From NCBI GenBank assembly GCA_034189755.1, contig JAXIHJ010000029.1:1-13890 (forward strand): 13,890 nucleotides of DNA, written 5' to 3'. Origin of the DNA: JAXIHJ01 sp034189755. Lineage in GTDB: Bacteria; Planctomycetota; Phycisphaerae; SM23-33. The notes under the pieces are model-generated. The model saw only the letters and a list, made by a program, of their open reading frames with translations, did not search any database and was not told the origin of the DNA. Shown piece after piece: positions 5,595 through 12,339 of this stretch (its first letter is position 1; each line of letters opens with the position of its first letter). The translations under genes were made by a program, and so were the position numbers.

Positions 5595-7661
5595 GTGAGC
5601 TTTTCCAAGACAATTCGCCGCAGCCTGACGGGTTTGCTGTTACTGTCGGTCTGCTGCGGGCCGCTGCAAGCAGCCGGCGCGTGGTGGAACTCCGACTGGC
5701 CTTACCGCCGCAGCGTAACCGTGTCCGTCATGCCGGCGTCGAGGCTGCCGGGCCGGGACATCGCGGTTCTGACCATGCGCACCGCCGGATTCACCAAGCC
5801 CGACGGCAGTGACATCCGAGTGGTCGCGTTCGACCGTCGTCCGACGCTGCACCGCCTGCTGATGACCGGGCCTGGTGATCAGGTCCGGCTGGCCTTTGCG
5901 ACTCGCCCCGGCGTCAGGCGGTATTACGTCTACTTCGGCAACCCGAACGCCTCGGCGGTCAAGCAACTGGAAATACGCCGCGGCGTGCTGATGGAGACCT
6001 GGCGGTTCGCCGGCGGCGGCGTGAGGAGCCTGTCGCAGGTAAAGAAGCTTTTCGGCCGGGCCGAGCAACTCATCGGGCGGGATTTCCAGCGGCGAATCTT
6101 CATAGGGCACAATCCGTTCGGGCCTCAAAACAAAGTTCTCAGTCTCTTTACCGGCTATCTCATCTGCCCGGCGAGCGGCAGATACGTTTTCGTCAGCTCC
6201 AGCCGGAACGCCTCGTTCCTGCTGATAGACGACGAGCTGGTGGTCGATAACGGCGGGCATCATCCTCCGCAGTGCGACACTCGCCAGCGGGGTGAAATCA
6301 AGCTGACCGCCGGTCTTCACAGGCTGACGTTCTATCACGCCAGCGGCTGGGGCGACCCGATAGCGGTAGCCGCGTGGCAGCCGCCCGGCCGCGACAGGGT
6401 CGTGCCGATACCGGCGGAGGCCTTTGCGCCCGTTGCAATCGGCGAGGCCGGTGCGATGCAGCGCTACGGGCGGCAGTTCACGATCGATTTTTTCGCCGAC
6501 CATCGCGGCGAGGCCTTCATGGCCAACCGCTACTACCAGCGATTTGAATTCGAGGCGGTAACGGCCGGCTTCGCAGGGCGGAACGTGCGGTGGAAATGGG
6601 ACTTCGGCGACGGTCAGAGTTCCACGGAACAAAAGGTCGAACACGTGTACCTGCTGCCGGGCCAATACGCCGTTACGCTTACAGCCGGGACATTCCAGGG
6701 CGAGCTGAAACGCACGAACCGAATTTCCATCTCCCGCCCCTGGGATGAAGTAACGGCGAATCGCATCGACAGCCTCCGCGATTATGCCAAGATCGTATCG
6801 GAATATGATTTCGCCGCGCTTTGTCCGGATTCAACGGTCGAGGCGGTGAAGCTGCTGGAACGAGCGGGATTCCACGATGCGGTCTTGCGGGCCGGTGCTG
6901 CGTTTGTTGCCGGGGACGAGGTGCCGGCGGAGGCCGTCGAAAAGCTCCTGCCGGCTTATAGCCGACAGCTAATCGCCGCAGGGCGTCCGGCTGAGGCCGT
7001 CGCTGCGTTTTTGAAGGCCGAGAAAATGACGAATAATCCGGCTGTCTGTGCGGCGATGCTGGTCCAGGGAGGCCACGTCGTGCTCGACGTTCAAAACAAG
7101 CCCACCCGGGCCAGGGAACTTTTCCAGCGGGCGATTAATCGCTACGCCGGGCGGACCAGCTCCAAGTCGATACGGCTTGCCCGGATCGGCGTCGGCGACG
7201 CATGGCGCGTCAGCGGCGATTATGACAAGGCCGCCGAGGCCTACGCCGCCGCCGGGAGCCGCCTGAATGTTGCCGCCGCCCGAAAACCAATTCTCAAAGG
7301 CGATTTCGCACGACACGTCGAAGACTACCTCTGCCGCGGGGCCTACGACCATGCCGAGCAATATCTCAACCGCTGGGTCGAGGCCTTTCCAGCCGACAAG
7401 CTTGAAGGGTATTTCTCGCTGCTGAAAGTGGAGCTGTTGCTGACCCGGGAACGCTTCGCCGAGGCCGCCGTGGAGGCGGAAATACTGCTCGGTGTCAACC
7501 CGGCCTCCAACTATGCCGCCGAACTGCTGATGCTCGCCGGTGAGGCGTATCGAAAAACGGACAGGCACAGCCAGGCCGAAGACGCCCTTAAACGCATCGT
7601 CAGAGATTACCCCGAATCCCCCCTGGCCGCAGACGCAGCCAAGATGCTGAAGCAGGAGTAA
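5595..7661 (+). CDS. Secreted multidomain protein: DUF2341-like, PA14-like, PKD and helical-repeat (TPR-like) regions
   Basis: 688 residues from the GTG at 5595, chosen because GGAAGAA lies 8 bases upstream and a signal peptide follows at once (FSKTIRRSLTGLLLLSVCCGPLQAAGA). A TTG at 5523 would add 24 residues before that signal. Domains in order: a DUF2341-like N-terminus (about 29-125; WWNSDWPYRRSVTV, then DGSDIRV and RYYVYFGNPNA); a PA14-like region (about 184-276; GYLICPASGRYVFVSSS, LLIDDELVVDNGG, LHRLTFYHASG); a PKD domain (about 300-380; WKWDFGDGQSS and HVYLLPGQYAVTLTA); and a helical, Ala/Glu-rich C-terminal half (about 400-688) with TPR-like units ending AEDALKRIVRDYPESPLAADAAKML. The first three domains are typical of carbohydrate-binding or adhesive exported proteins. 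A TPR-like tail on an exported protein suggests a scaffold. No catalytic domain is seen, so the function is probably binding or assembly. Confidence 0.82.
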   Translation: MSFSKTIRRSLTGLLLLSVCCGPLQAAGAWWNSDWPYRRSVTVSVMPASRLPGRDIAVLTMRTAGFTKPDGSDIRVVAFDRRPTLHRLLMTGPGDQVRLAFATRPGVRRYYVYFGNPNASAVKQLEIRRGVLMETWRFAGGGVRSLSQVKKLFGRAEQLIGRDFQRRIFIGHNPFGPQNKVLSLFTGYLICPASGRYVFVSSSRNASFLLIDDELVVDNGGHHPPQCDTRQRGEIKLTAGLHRLTFYHASGWGDPIAVAAWQPPGRDRVVPIPAEAFAPVAIGEAGAMQRYGRQFTIDFFADHRGEAFMANRYYQRFEFEAVTAGFAGRNVRWKWDFGDGQSSTEQKVEHVYLLPGQYAVTLTAGTFQGELKRTNRISISRPWDEVTANRIDSLRDYAKIVSEYDFAALCPDSTVEAVKLLERAGFHDAVLRAGAAFVAGDEVPAEAVEKLLPAYSRQLIAAGRPAEAVAAFLKAEKMTNNPAVCAAMLVQGGHVVLDVQNKPTRARELFQRAINRYAGRTSSKSIRLARIGVGDAWRVSGDYDKAAEAYAAAGSRLNVAAARKPILKGDFARHVEDYLCRGAYDHAEQYLNRWVEAFPADKLEGYFSLLKVELLLTRERFAEAAVEAEILLGVNPASNYAAELLMLAGEAYRKTDRHSQAEDALKRIVRDYPESPLAADAAKMLKQE

Positions 7662-7694
7662 CCGTTGCGTTCTGCGGCCGGGCCATAAGATTAT

Positions 7695-7722
7695 TTGACT
7701 GTCCCGGCCATATCGTTACACT
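7695..7722 (+). promoter_or_regulatory. Sigma-70-like promoter before the nucleotidyltransferase gene
   Basis: TTGACT (7695-7700, 5 of 6 to consensus) and TACACT (7717-7722, 4 of 6) are separated by 16 bases. An AT-rich stretch lies just upstream. Transcription would start near 7730, leaving a leader of about 50 bases to the TTG start at 7782. Confidence 0.5.
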
Positions 7723-7781
7723 GTTCGTCTTTCAAATTTCCGGGCGTGGCCCGGCGGTGTGTTTGTATAAGGAGTGATAGA

Positions 7782-8594
7782 TTGACGGACAAAGCCGTGA
7801 TACTGGCTCGAGGCCTGGGCACGCGGATGCGCAAGGACAGCGATTCGGCGCACCTCAGTAAGTCTCAAAGCTCCGCAGCCGATGCAGGCGTCAAGGCCAT
7901 GATCCCTACGGGCCGGCCTTTCCTTGACTATGTATTAACAGCCCTGGCTGACGCCGGCTATCGCCGCGCTTGCCTGGTAATCGGGCCGGAGCACGATTCG
8001 ATTCGCGACTACTACGGCCAAAAGGGCGCATGCCGCCGCCTGGGCGTCGAATTTGCCGTCCAGGTCGAGCCGCGCGGCACAGCCGATGCGGTCGCGGCGG
8101 CTGAGACATTCGCAGCCGGCGATCATTTTCTCATGATCAATTCCGATAATTATTATCCGCCCGAGGCGCTTTCCGCCCTTCGCGAGTTGCCCGGCAGCGG
8201 CTTGGCCGTCTTCGATCGAGAGACGCTGCTGGCCGGCAGCAACATACCGCCGGAGCGAATAAACAAGTTTGCCGTCATTCAGTTCGATGCCGAGCGCAAC
8301 CTGCTCCGCATCCTCGAAAAACCCCAGCCGGAGCAGATTTCCGCTCTGACCGGGCCAATTTGCATCAGTATGAACTGCTGGCGGTTCGGGCCGGAAATAT
8401 TCCAGGCGTGCAGGTCAATTTCGCCCTCGCCGCGCGGCGAGATGGAAATTACCGACGCCGTGCAGTATGCCATCGATTCACTCGGCGTGAAGTTCCGCTC
8501 GATGAGCTTCCAGGTCCCTGTACTGGACCTTTCCAGCCGCGACGATATTGCCGAGGTGGCGAAGCGGCTGGCCGATGTGAAGGTGAGCTTCTAA
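7782..8594 (+). CDS. Sugar-phosphate nucleotidyltransferase (NTP_transferase family)
   Basis: 270 residues from a TTG start at 7782, fixed by AAGGAG (7769-7774) with 7-base spacing; a frame opening at 7695 has no such site and would overlap the promoter. Motifs of the RmlA/GlmU-type GT-A fold are present: AVILARGLGTRMR (5-17, nucleotide-binding loop, with Arg where Ala/Gly is usual before the first Gly), a Lys-Pro-region equivalent at VKAMIPTGRPFLDYVL (37-52), PRGTADAV (97-104), the metal-binding Asp in NSDN (D122), EKP (179-181), GEMEITDAV (219-227) and VLDLSSRDD (248-255), equivalent to the family's 'DIGTPED'. It should condense a sugar 1-phosphate with an NTP to give an activated sugar and pyrophosphate in the cytoplasm. 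The substrate is undetermined. About 20 polar residues (18-37, Ser/Asp/Lys-rich) sit between the loop and the acceptor motif. resB follows 79 bp later. Confidence 0.85.
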   Translation: MTDKAVILARGLGTRMRKDSDSAHLSKSQSSAADAGVKAMIPTGRPFLDYVLTALADAGYRRACLVIGPEHDSIRDYYGQKGACRRLGVEFAVQVEPRGTADAVAAAETFAAGDHFLMINSDNYYPPEALSALRELPGSGLAVFDRETLLAGSNIPPERINKFAVIQFDAERNLLRILEKPQPEQISALTGPICISMNCWRFGPEIFQACRSISPSPRGEMEITDAVQYAIDSLGVKFRSMSFQVPVLDLSSRDDIAEVAKRLADVKVSF

Positions 8595-8612
8595 TCGCAC
8601 CGGAAGCCCGTG

Positions 8613-8627
8613 GCGGGAATTTCCCGC
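8613..8627. repeat. 15-bp dyad between the nucleotidyltransferase and resB genes
   Basis: GCGGGAA (8613-8619) and TTCCCGC (8621-8627) are perfect 7-bp inverted arms around one base. It may be an operator half-site pair, or a short hairpin (6-bp stem, ATT loop) in the intergenic transcript. There is no T tract, so terminator function is unlikely. Confidence 0.5.
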
Positions 8628-8673
8628 GGCGCGAGGGCGGTTGCTGCCAGGATGAACCAGGGCGATAGTCGTG

Positions 8674-10086
8674 ATGCTTCTGCGAAAAATCCTGCTTTGG
8701 TTGGCGCTGCCGGCGACGGCCTTGCTGGCGGTCTGGTCGATAGTGGGCGCTTTCCTTGGCGCCGAACAGGCCTCGAAACTGTTCAACTCGACGCCGATGG
8801 TCTGCATATGGTGTGGTTTGGCTGTCCTGCTGGCGGTGGGGGTTGTTCATTCGGCCTGGCGGCTGCGTCGGCCGGTGCTGGCTGTGATGCATCTGGGGGC
8901 GCTGTTGATTATCATCGGCAGCATGATCAACTCTTGCCGAGGCCATGAGCTGGCCCGGTATTTCGGCATAGATAAGCCCGTCCGAGGCTACATGGTCCTT
9001 TTCCGGGGCCATCAAAGCAACAGCCTGCTGGACTCGCCCGACGGCAAGCCGGCCGCGACGCTGCCGTTTGGCCTGAAGCTCGAAGACTGCCGGGTTGAGT
9101 GTTATCCCCCGGCCGATCCGACCTGGCTGCTCGTGGCCGAGATGCCCGCCGACCGGCCGGCCGGTGAACCGCAGCGGACACTGCTACAGTGGCGGTCCGA
9201 TAAGCCAACGGGCATACCCGGCACGTCGGCAAGCGTGCGGGTTCTGCGATATGTCCCTTGCGCCAGGGCGATTTATTCCGAGGGCACCCGCCGGGTGCTG
9301 GTTATCCGCTGTCGAGGACAAAAGCTGATTGTGCCCGCTGAGCCGGGGCGCCAGGTTATGCTGGAAAATCCCAGACGCTCGCTGCGCATCAGCGGTCTTT
9401 ACACCCGCCCCAGCCCGCGCTGGAACGAAAGCGGCCTGGATGTCGTGGAAGACCCCTCGGCCCGTCGAAGCCCGGCGGTAAAGGTCGAGATCGAAGAGGC
9501 CGACGGCGACAAGGATAAAACCGTTCGGCTTGTCTTTCAGGATTTGCCCATGCACGGTCAGGCCGATGGCCTGGCGATGCGCTACGTGGAGACCTGGCCG
9601 ATTGATGCGGTGGCCGACGCGGCTTCAGATACGCCGGCTATGCTGCTGGAGGTGAGCTTCGCCGACCGCAGCGAACGGGTTTGGCTGGCGCCGGAAACCC
9701 CGAACATGCCGGACGGGCTGGAGATAAGCTCGCTGCTGGCGCAGGCTGAGAAAAAAGACCGCTTGCCGGAAGTAACGCTCTACCTGGTCAGGCCGACCAG
9801 CCAGATCAAACGTTACCAGGCCCGCCTGGCCGTGTTGGAATCCGGCCGGAACGTCGCCGAAAAACTCATAGAGGTCAATCGCCCGCTGCATTACGGCGGG
9901 TTTCACGTTTACTGGCATTACTGCGATCCGGTCGATCCCCGTTACGTGATGTTGTCGGTGAGGAGCGACTCCGGGCTGACGGTGGTTTACGCGGGGTTCG
10001 CACTATTGTGCGGCGGGATATTTGCATGGGGCTGGGCTAAGCCGGCATGGAAATCACTGAGCAGGCGGAGCGATAATGGCGATTAA
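8674..10086 (+). CDS. resB: ResB/Ccs1-like cytochrome c biogenesis protein
   Basis: 470 residues from ATG 8674; a GTG directly before it at 8671 is also possible, with AGGGCG 6-9 bases upstream. Three N-terminal membrane helices (about 5-28, 44-62, 68-88), a long periplasmic domain (about 90-430) and a C-terminal helix (about 435-456) match ResB topology. Supporting motifs are VMHLGALLIIIGS in helix 3 (His ~73, a heme-ligand-type His in this family) and VNRPLHYGGFHVYWHY before the last helix. In System II cytochrome c maturation, ResB works with CcsA to move heme outward and join it to CXXCH sites on the periplasmic face. The ccsA gene overlaps its end by 11 bp, confirming the pair. The middle of the protein is divergent; identity rests on the ends and on context. 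Confidence 0.88.
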   Translation: MLLRKILLWLALPATALLAVWSIVGAFLGAEQASKLFNSTPMVCIWCGLAVLLAVGVVHSAWRLRRPVLAVMHLGALLIIIGSMINSCRGHELARYFGIDKPVRGYMVLFRGHQSNSLLDSPDGKPAATLPFGLKLEDCRVECYPPADPTWLLVAEMPADRPAGEPQRTLLQWRSDKPTGIPGTSASVRVLRYVPCARAIYSEGTRRVLVIRCRGQKLIVPAEPGRQVMLENPRRSLRISGLYTRPSPRWNESGLDVVEDPSARRSPAVKVEIEEADGDKDKTVRLVFQDLPMHGQADGLAMRYVETWPIDAVADAASDTPAMLLEVSFADRSERVWLAPETPNMPDGLEISSLLAQAEKKDRLPEVTLYLVRPTSQIKRYQARLAVLESGRNVAEKLIEVNRPLHYGGFHVYWHYCDPVDPRYVMLSVRSDSGLTVVYAGFALLCGGIFAWGWAKPAWKSLSRRSDNGD

Positions 10087-10855
10087 TCAGGCCATCCCGG
10101 GCTACCTGATTTACGCAGCGATGCTGGCGCACCTGCTGGCCTTTGCGGTGCTGCTTATCGGGCCGAAGCGCGTCGGCGGGGCGATCTTCGCCGTCGGTTT
10201 TGCCGCAGCAGCAGCGGCGTGGACCTGCCGCTGGATACAGGTCGGCCACGTGCCGCTTCAGAGCCTCTTTGAGGTATTTTTGACCCTGGCGATGCTGGTC
10301 TTTCCGCTGTCGCTGTTTTGCAGGCTCTGCCTCGGCGTCAAGGCCGAGGCAGCCGATGCCCTGGTCGGTCTTTTGATACTGTTTCCGGCCGCCTTCGTCT
10401 TCTCAGCCGAGCCGCAGCGGCTTCCGCCGGCGCTGCGGAGCTGGCTGTTCTTCCCGCACGTTATGGCCTACATGCTGGCATATGTTGTACTGGCCAAGGC
10501 GGCTGTGGCGGCCATCGGCGGACTGCTGAGCGGCGATGCAAGTTGCGAGCAGGCGACCTACAAGATGGTCCGCCTGGGTTTTCCGCTGTTGACCGGCGGG
10601 CTGATTCTGGGGGCCGTCTGGGGCAAGCTGGCCTGGGGCGACTACTGGAACTGGGACCCGAAGGAGCTTTGGGCGCTGGCGACGTGGCTGGTCTTTGGGT
10701 TTTACCTTCACCTTCGGGCTGCATCAAACGGGGCAAGGTTCCCCCGCACTAGCTGCGCTATGGCGCTTCTCGGCGTCGTGGTCGCCGCCATAACACTGCT
10801 GTGGGTCAACCTGGCTGCGAAGCTCTTCGCCGGCCTGCACAGCTATGCGACCTGA
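10076..10855 (+). CDS. ccsA: Cytochrome c biogenesis protein CcsA/ResC (heme exporter)
   Basis: 259 residues of mostly membrane-spanning sequence (about seven or eight helices). The heme-handling WWD motif is clear: WGKLAWGDYWNWDPKELWAL (182-201). The family's His positions are present: GHVPLQSLFEVF (H58), FPHVMAYMLAY (H128), FYLHLR (H212) and the C-terminal GLHSYAT (H255). CcsA presents heme at the outer face of the cytoplasmic membrane for attachment to apocytochrome c. The start codon lies inside the resB 3' end (11-bp overlap) with AGGCGGAG just upstream, so the two are translationally coupled. A lone CcmC would also carry WWD, but the ResB partner points to System II. No thiol-reduction genes (CcdA, ResA) are in the window. 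Confidence 0.95.
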   Translation: MAINQAIPGYLIYAAMLAHLLAFAVLLIGPKRVGGAIFAVGFAAAAAAWTCRWIQVGHVPLQSLFEVFLTLAMLVFPLSLFCRLCLGVKAEAADALVGLLILFPAAFVFSAEPQRLPPALRSWLFFPHVMAYMLAYVVLAKAAVAAIGGLLSGDASCEQATYKMVRLGFPLLTGGLILGAVWGKLAWGDYWNWDPKELWALATWLVFGFYLHLRAASNGARFPRTSCAMALLGVVVAAITLLWVNLAAKLFAGLHSYAT

Positions 10856-10869
10856 CCATCCGCGAAGGC

Positions 10870-10899
10870 CCCGGCTGCATCCGGCCGGGTTATCATTTT
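10870..10899 (+). terminator. Terminator-like hairpin after ccsA
   Basis: CCCGGC (10870-10875) and GCCGGG (10884-10889) form a 6-bp GC stem with an 8-base loop, followed by the T-rich TTATCATTTT (10890-10899). The T tract is interrupted, so termination may be partial. It begins 15 bases after the ccsA stop. Confidence 0.45.
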
Positions 10900-10924
10900 G
10901 ATACCCATCGGCGCCGGTGGTATC
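10887..10924. repeat. Interlocking dyads in front of hemA
   Basis: Dyad A is GGGTTATCA (10887-10895) with TGATACCC (10899-10906): 8 bp, one bulged T, TTT loop. Dyad B is GATACC (10900-10905) with GGTATC (10919-10924), extended inward by ATC/GGT with one bulged base. A and B share GATACC, and A also shares GGG with the hairpin ending at 10889. Formation of A therefore excludes both neighbours. Confidence 0.6.
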
Positions 10925-10926
10925 CT
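10898..10926 (+). promoter_or_regulatory. Candidate hemA promoter
   Basis: TTGATA (10898-10903, 5 of 6 to the -35 consensus) is followed after exactly 17 bases by TATCCT (10921-10926, 4 of 6 to -10). Transcription would start near 10933, about 29 bases before the hemA ATG. Both hexamers overlap the GATACC/GGTATC dyad, so a dimeric repressor binding there would block the polymerase. Regulation is inferred. Confidence 0.5.
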
Positions 10927-10961
10927 GATAGGTTCCGGACAGTCTTAAGCGAGCGGCAACG

Positions 10962-12251
10962 ATGAGAATCTCTATTATCGGAATCGATTTTCACACGGCG
11001 GCGGTCGAGCTTCGCCAGCGGGCGGCGCTGGACCGCAGCCAGACCATGAAGCTGCTACGTGCAATTCGCGATGACGGCATCTGCGAAGAGGCCCTGGCAC
11101 TGTGCACCTGCAACCGGACGGAGATATATTTCGTCTGGCCTTTAGGCGGCGGCTCGGAGCCGGACCGCGTACTGGCGCACATATCCGAGATTAAAGGCCA
11201 GCCGCCGCTGGGGCCTTCGGGCTTCTACCGCATGGACGAGCTGGAGGCCGTGGAGCATCTTTTTCGGGTGGCCGTTTCGCTTGAAGCCCAGGTCGTCGGC
11301 GAGCACGAGGTCATCGGCCAGGTCAAGAACGCCTACAAACTGGCCTGCGAGGCGCGTACTGCCGGGTTCCTGCTGCACAAGCTGCTGCACTGGTCGTTTA
11401 GGCTGGCCAAGCGCATCCGCAACGAGACGAACCTCTGCCGGGGCACGGCGAGCGTTTCCCAGGCGGCGGTGGACCTGGCGGCTGAGGTGCTGGGTTCGCT
11501 GGCCGGCGCGAGCGCGTTGCTGGTCGGGGCGGGCACAGCCGGCCGACTGGCCGCCGAGGCCCTGGTCCGAAGCGGCGCCGAAAACCTGATTGTTGCCAAC
11601 CGCACCATCGACGGCGCGCATAAGATAGCCGGGAGCTTCGCCGCCGCACCGGCCGCGCGGGCGGTAGGCCTGTCCGAAATTCCGTCGGTCATCAACGAGG
11701 TGGACGTCGTAATCAGCTCGACCGGCTCGCCGGCGCCTGTGCTTAAATGCGGCGAGCTTGGCGGCGTTCTCCAGAATCGCCGGCGCCCGCTTGTGGTGAT
11801 AGACATCTCCGTGCCGCGCGACGTCGAGCCTGAACTGGCTGAGATACCCGGCGTGCAACTGTACGATATTGACGGCCTGGACGGCGTTATCGCCGCCGGA
11901 CTCGAGCAGCGCCGAAGTGAAATCCCTTCCGCCGAGGCCATTGTCAAGGCCGAGGTCCGGCGGTTCGGCAAGTGGTTTTCATCGCTTCAGGCCGTGCCTA
12001 CCATCAAGCTGCTGCAACGCTACGTCTCAGCCTGCCGGCAAGCCGAGCTGAAACGCCATGCAGGCAAGTTCGACCCGGCCGAGCGCGCCCAGCTCGAACA
12101 GTTCGCCCGTTCGCTGAGCCGAAAAATTATCCACGGGCCGATCAACTTCCTGCGAACACTTTCCGACGACGGACACGGCAGCTCCGACCTTGCGGCTGTC
12201 GAGCTGCTGCGGGAGATATTCGACCTGGACGCAGCCGAGGGGGACGAATAA
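10962..12251 (+). CDS. hemA: Glutamyl-tRNA reductase
   Basis: 429 residues, a normal length. GluTR reduces glutamyl-tRNA(Glu) with NADPH to glutamate-1-semialdehyde, the first committed step of C5-pathway tetrapyrrole synthesis. Evidence: N-terminal IIGIDFHTAAVELRQR; catalytic Cys50 in LCTCNRTE; the substrate-domain motif SLEAQVVGEHEVIGQVKNAY (about 106-125); a Rossmann-type NADPH site VGAGTAGRLAAEAL (about 188-201, the usual GAGEMG reading GAGTAG); IVANRT; DISVPRDVEP; and the helical dimerisation domain from about 325 (KWFSSLQAVPTIKLL...). It sits 106 bp after ccsA, behind its own candidate promoter, and 88 bp before ahbC. The ribosome site is weak. HemL and HemB-D are not in the window. Confidence 0.96.
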   Translation: MRISIIGIDFHTAAVELRQRAALDRSQTMKLLRAIRDDGICEEALALCTCNRTEIYFVWPLGGGSEPDRVLAHISEIKGQPPLGPSGFYRMDELEAVEHLFRVAVSLEAQVVGEHEVIGQVKNAYKLACEARTAGFLLHKLLHWSFRLAKRIRNETNLCRGTASVSQAAVDLAAEVLGSLAGASALLVGAGTAGRLAAEALVRSGAENLIVANRTIDGAHKIAGSFAAAPAARAVGLSEIPSVINEVDVVISSTGSPAPVLKCGELGGVLQNRRRPLVVIDISVPRDVEPELAEIPGVQLYDIDGLDGVIAAGLEQRRSEIPSAEAIVKAEVRRFGKWFSSLQAVPTIKLLQRYVSACRQAELKRHAGKFDPAERAQLEQFARSLSRKIIHGPINFLRTLSDDGHGSSDLAAVELLREIFDLDAAEGDE

Positions 12252-12270
12252 TAACCCGGACCCGCATATT

Positions 12271-12304
12271 GCAATCGCACCAGGCCCGTGCCGGCTGCGA
12301 TTGC
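12271..12304. repeat. 9-bp inverted repeat (hairpin) in the hemA-ahbC gap
   Basis: GCAATCGCA (12271-12279) and TGCGATTGC (12296-12304) are perfect arms around 16 bases. The loop holds a smaller GGC/GCC pair. No T tract follows, so it is more likely an mRNA structure or protein site between two cotranscribed genes than a terminator. Confidence 0.6.
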
Positions 12305-12339
12305 CGTGATGACGAGGAAAACACTCTCGGCGAACTGCG

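Noticed and set aside
5640..6665. Long open frame on the minus strand (341 codons), with similar long antisense frames at 1323-2129 (+), 3545-4657 (+), 761-1393 (-) and 11142-11858 (-)
   Set aside because: They lie opposite well-supported genes in GC-rich DNA where antisense stops are rare. They have Arg/Pro/Ala-heavy composition, no motifs and no ribosome sites.
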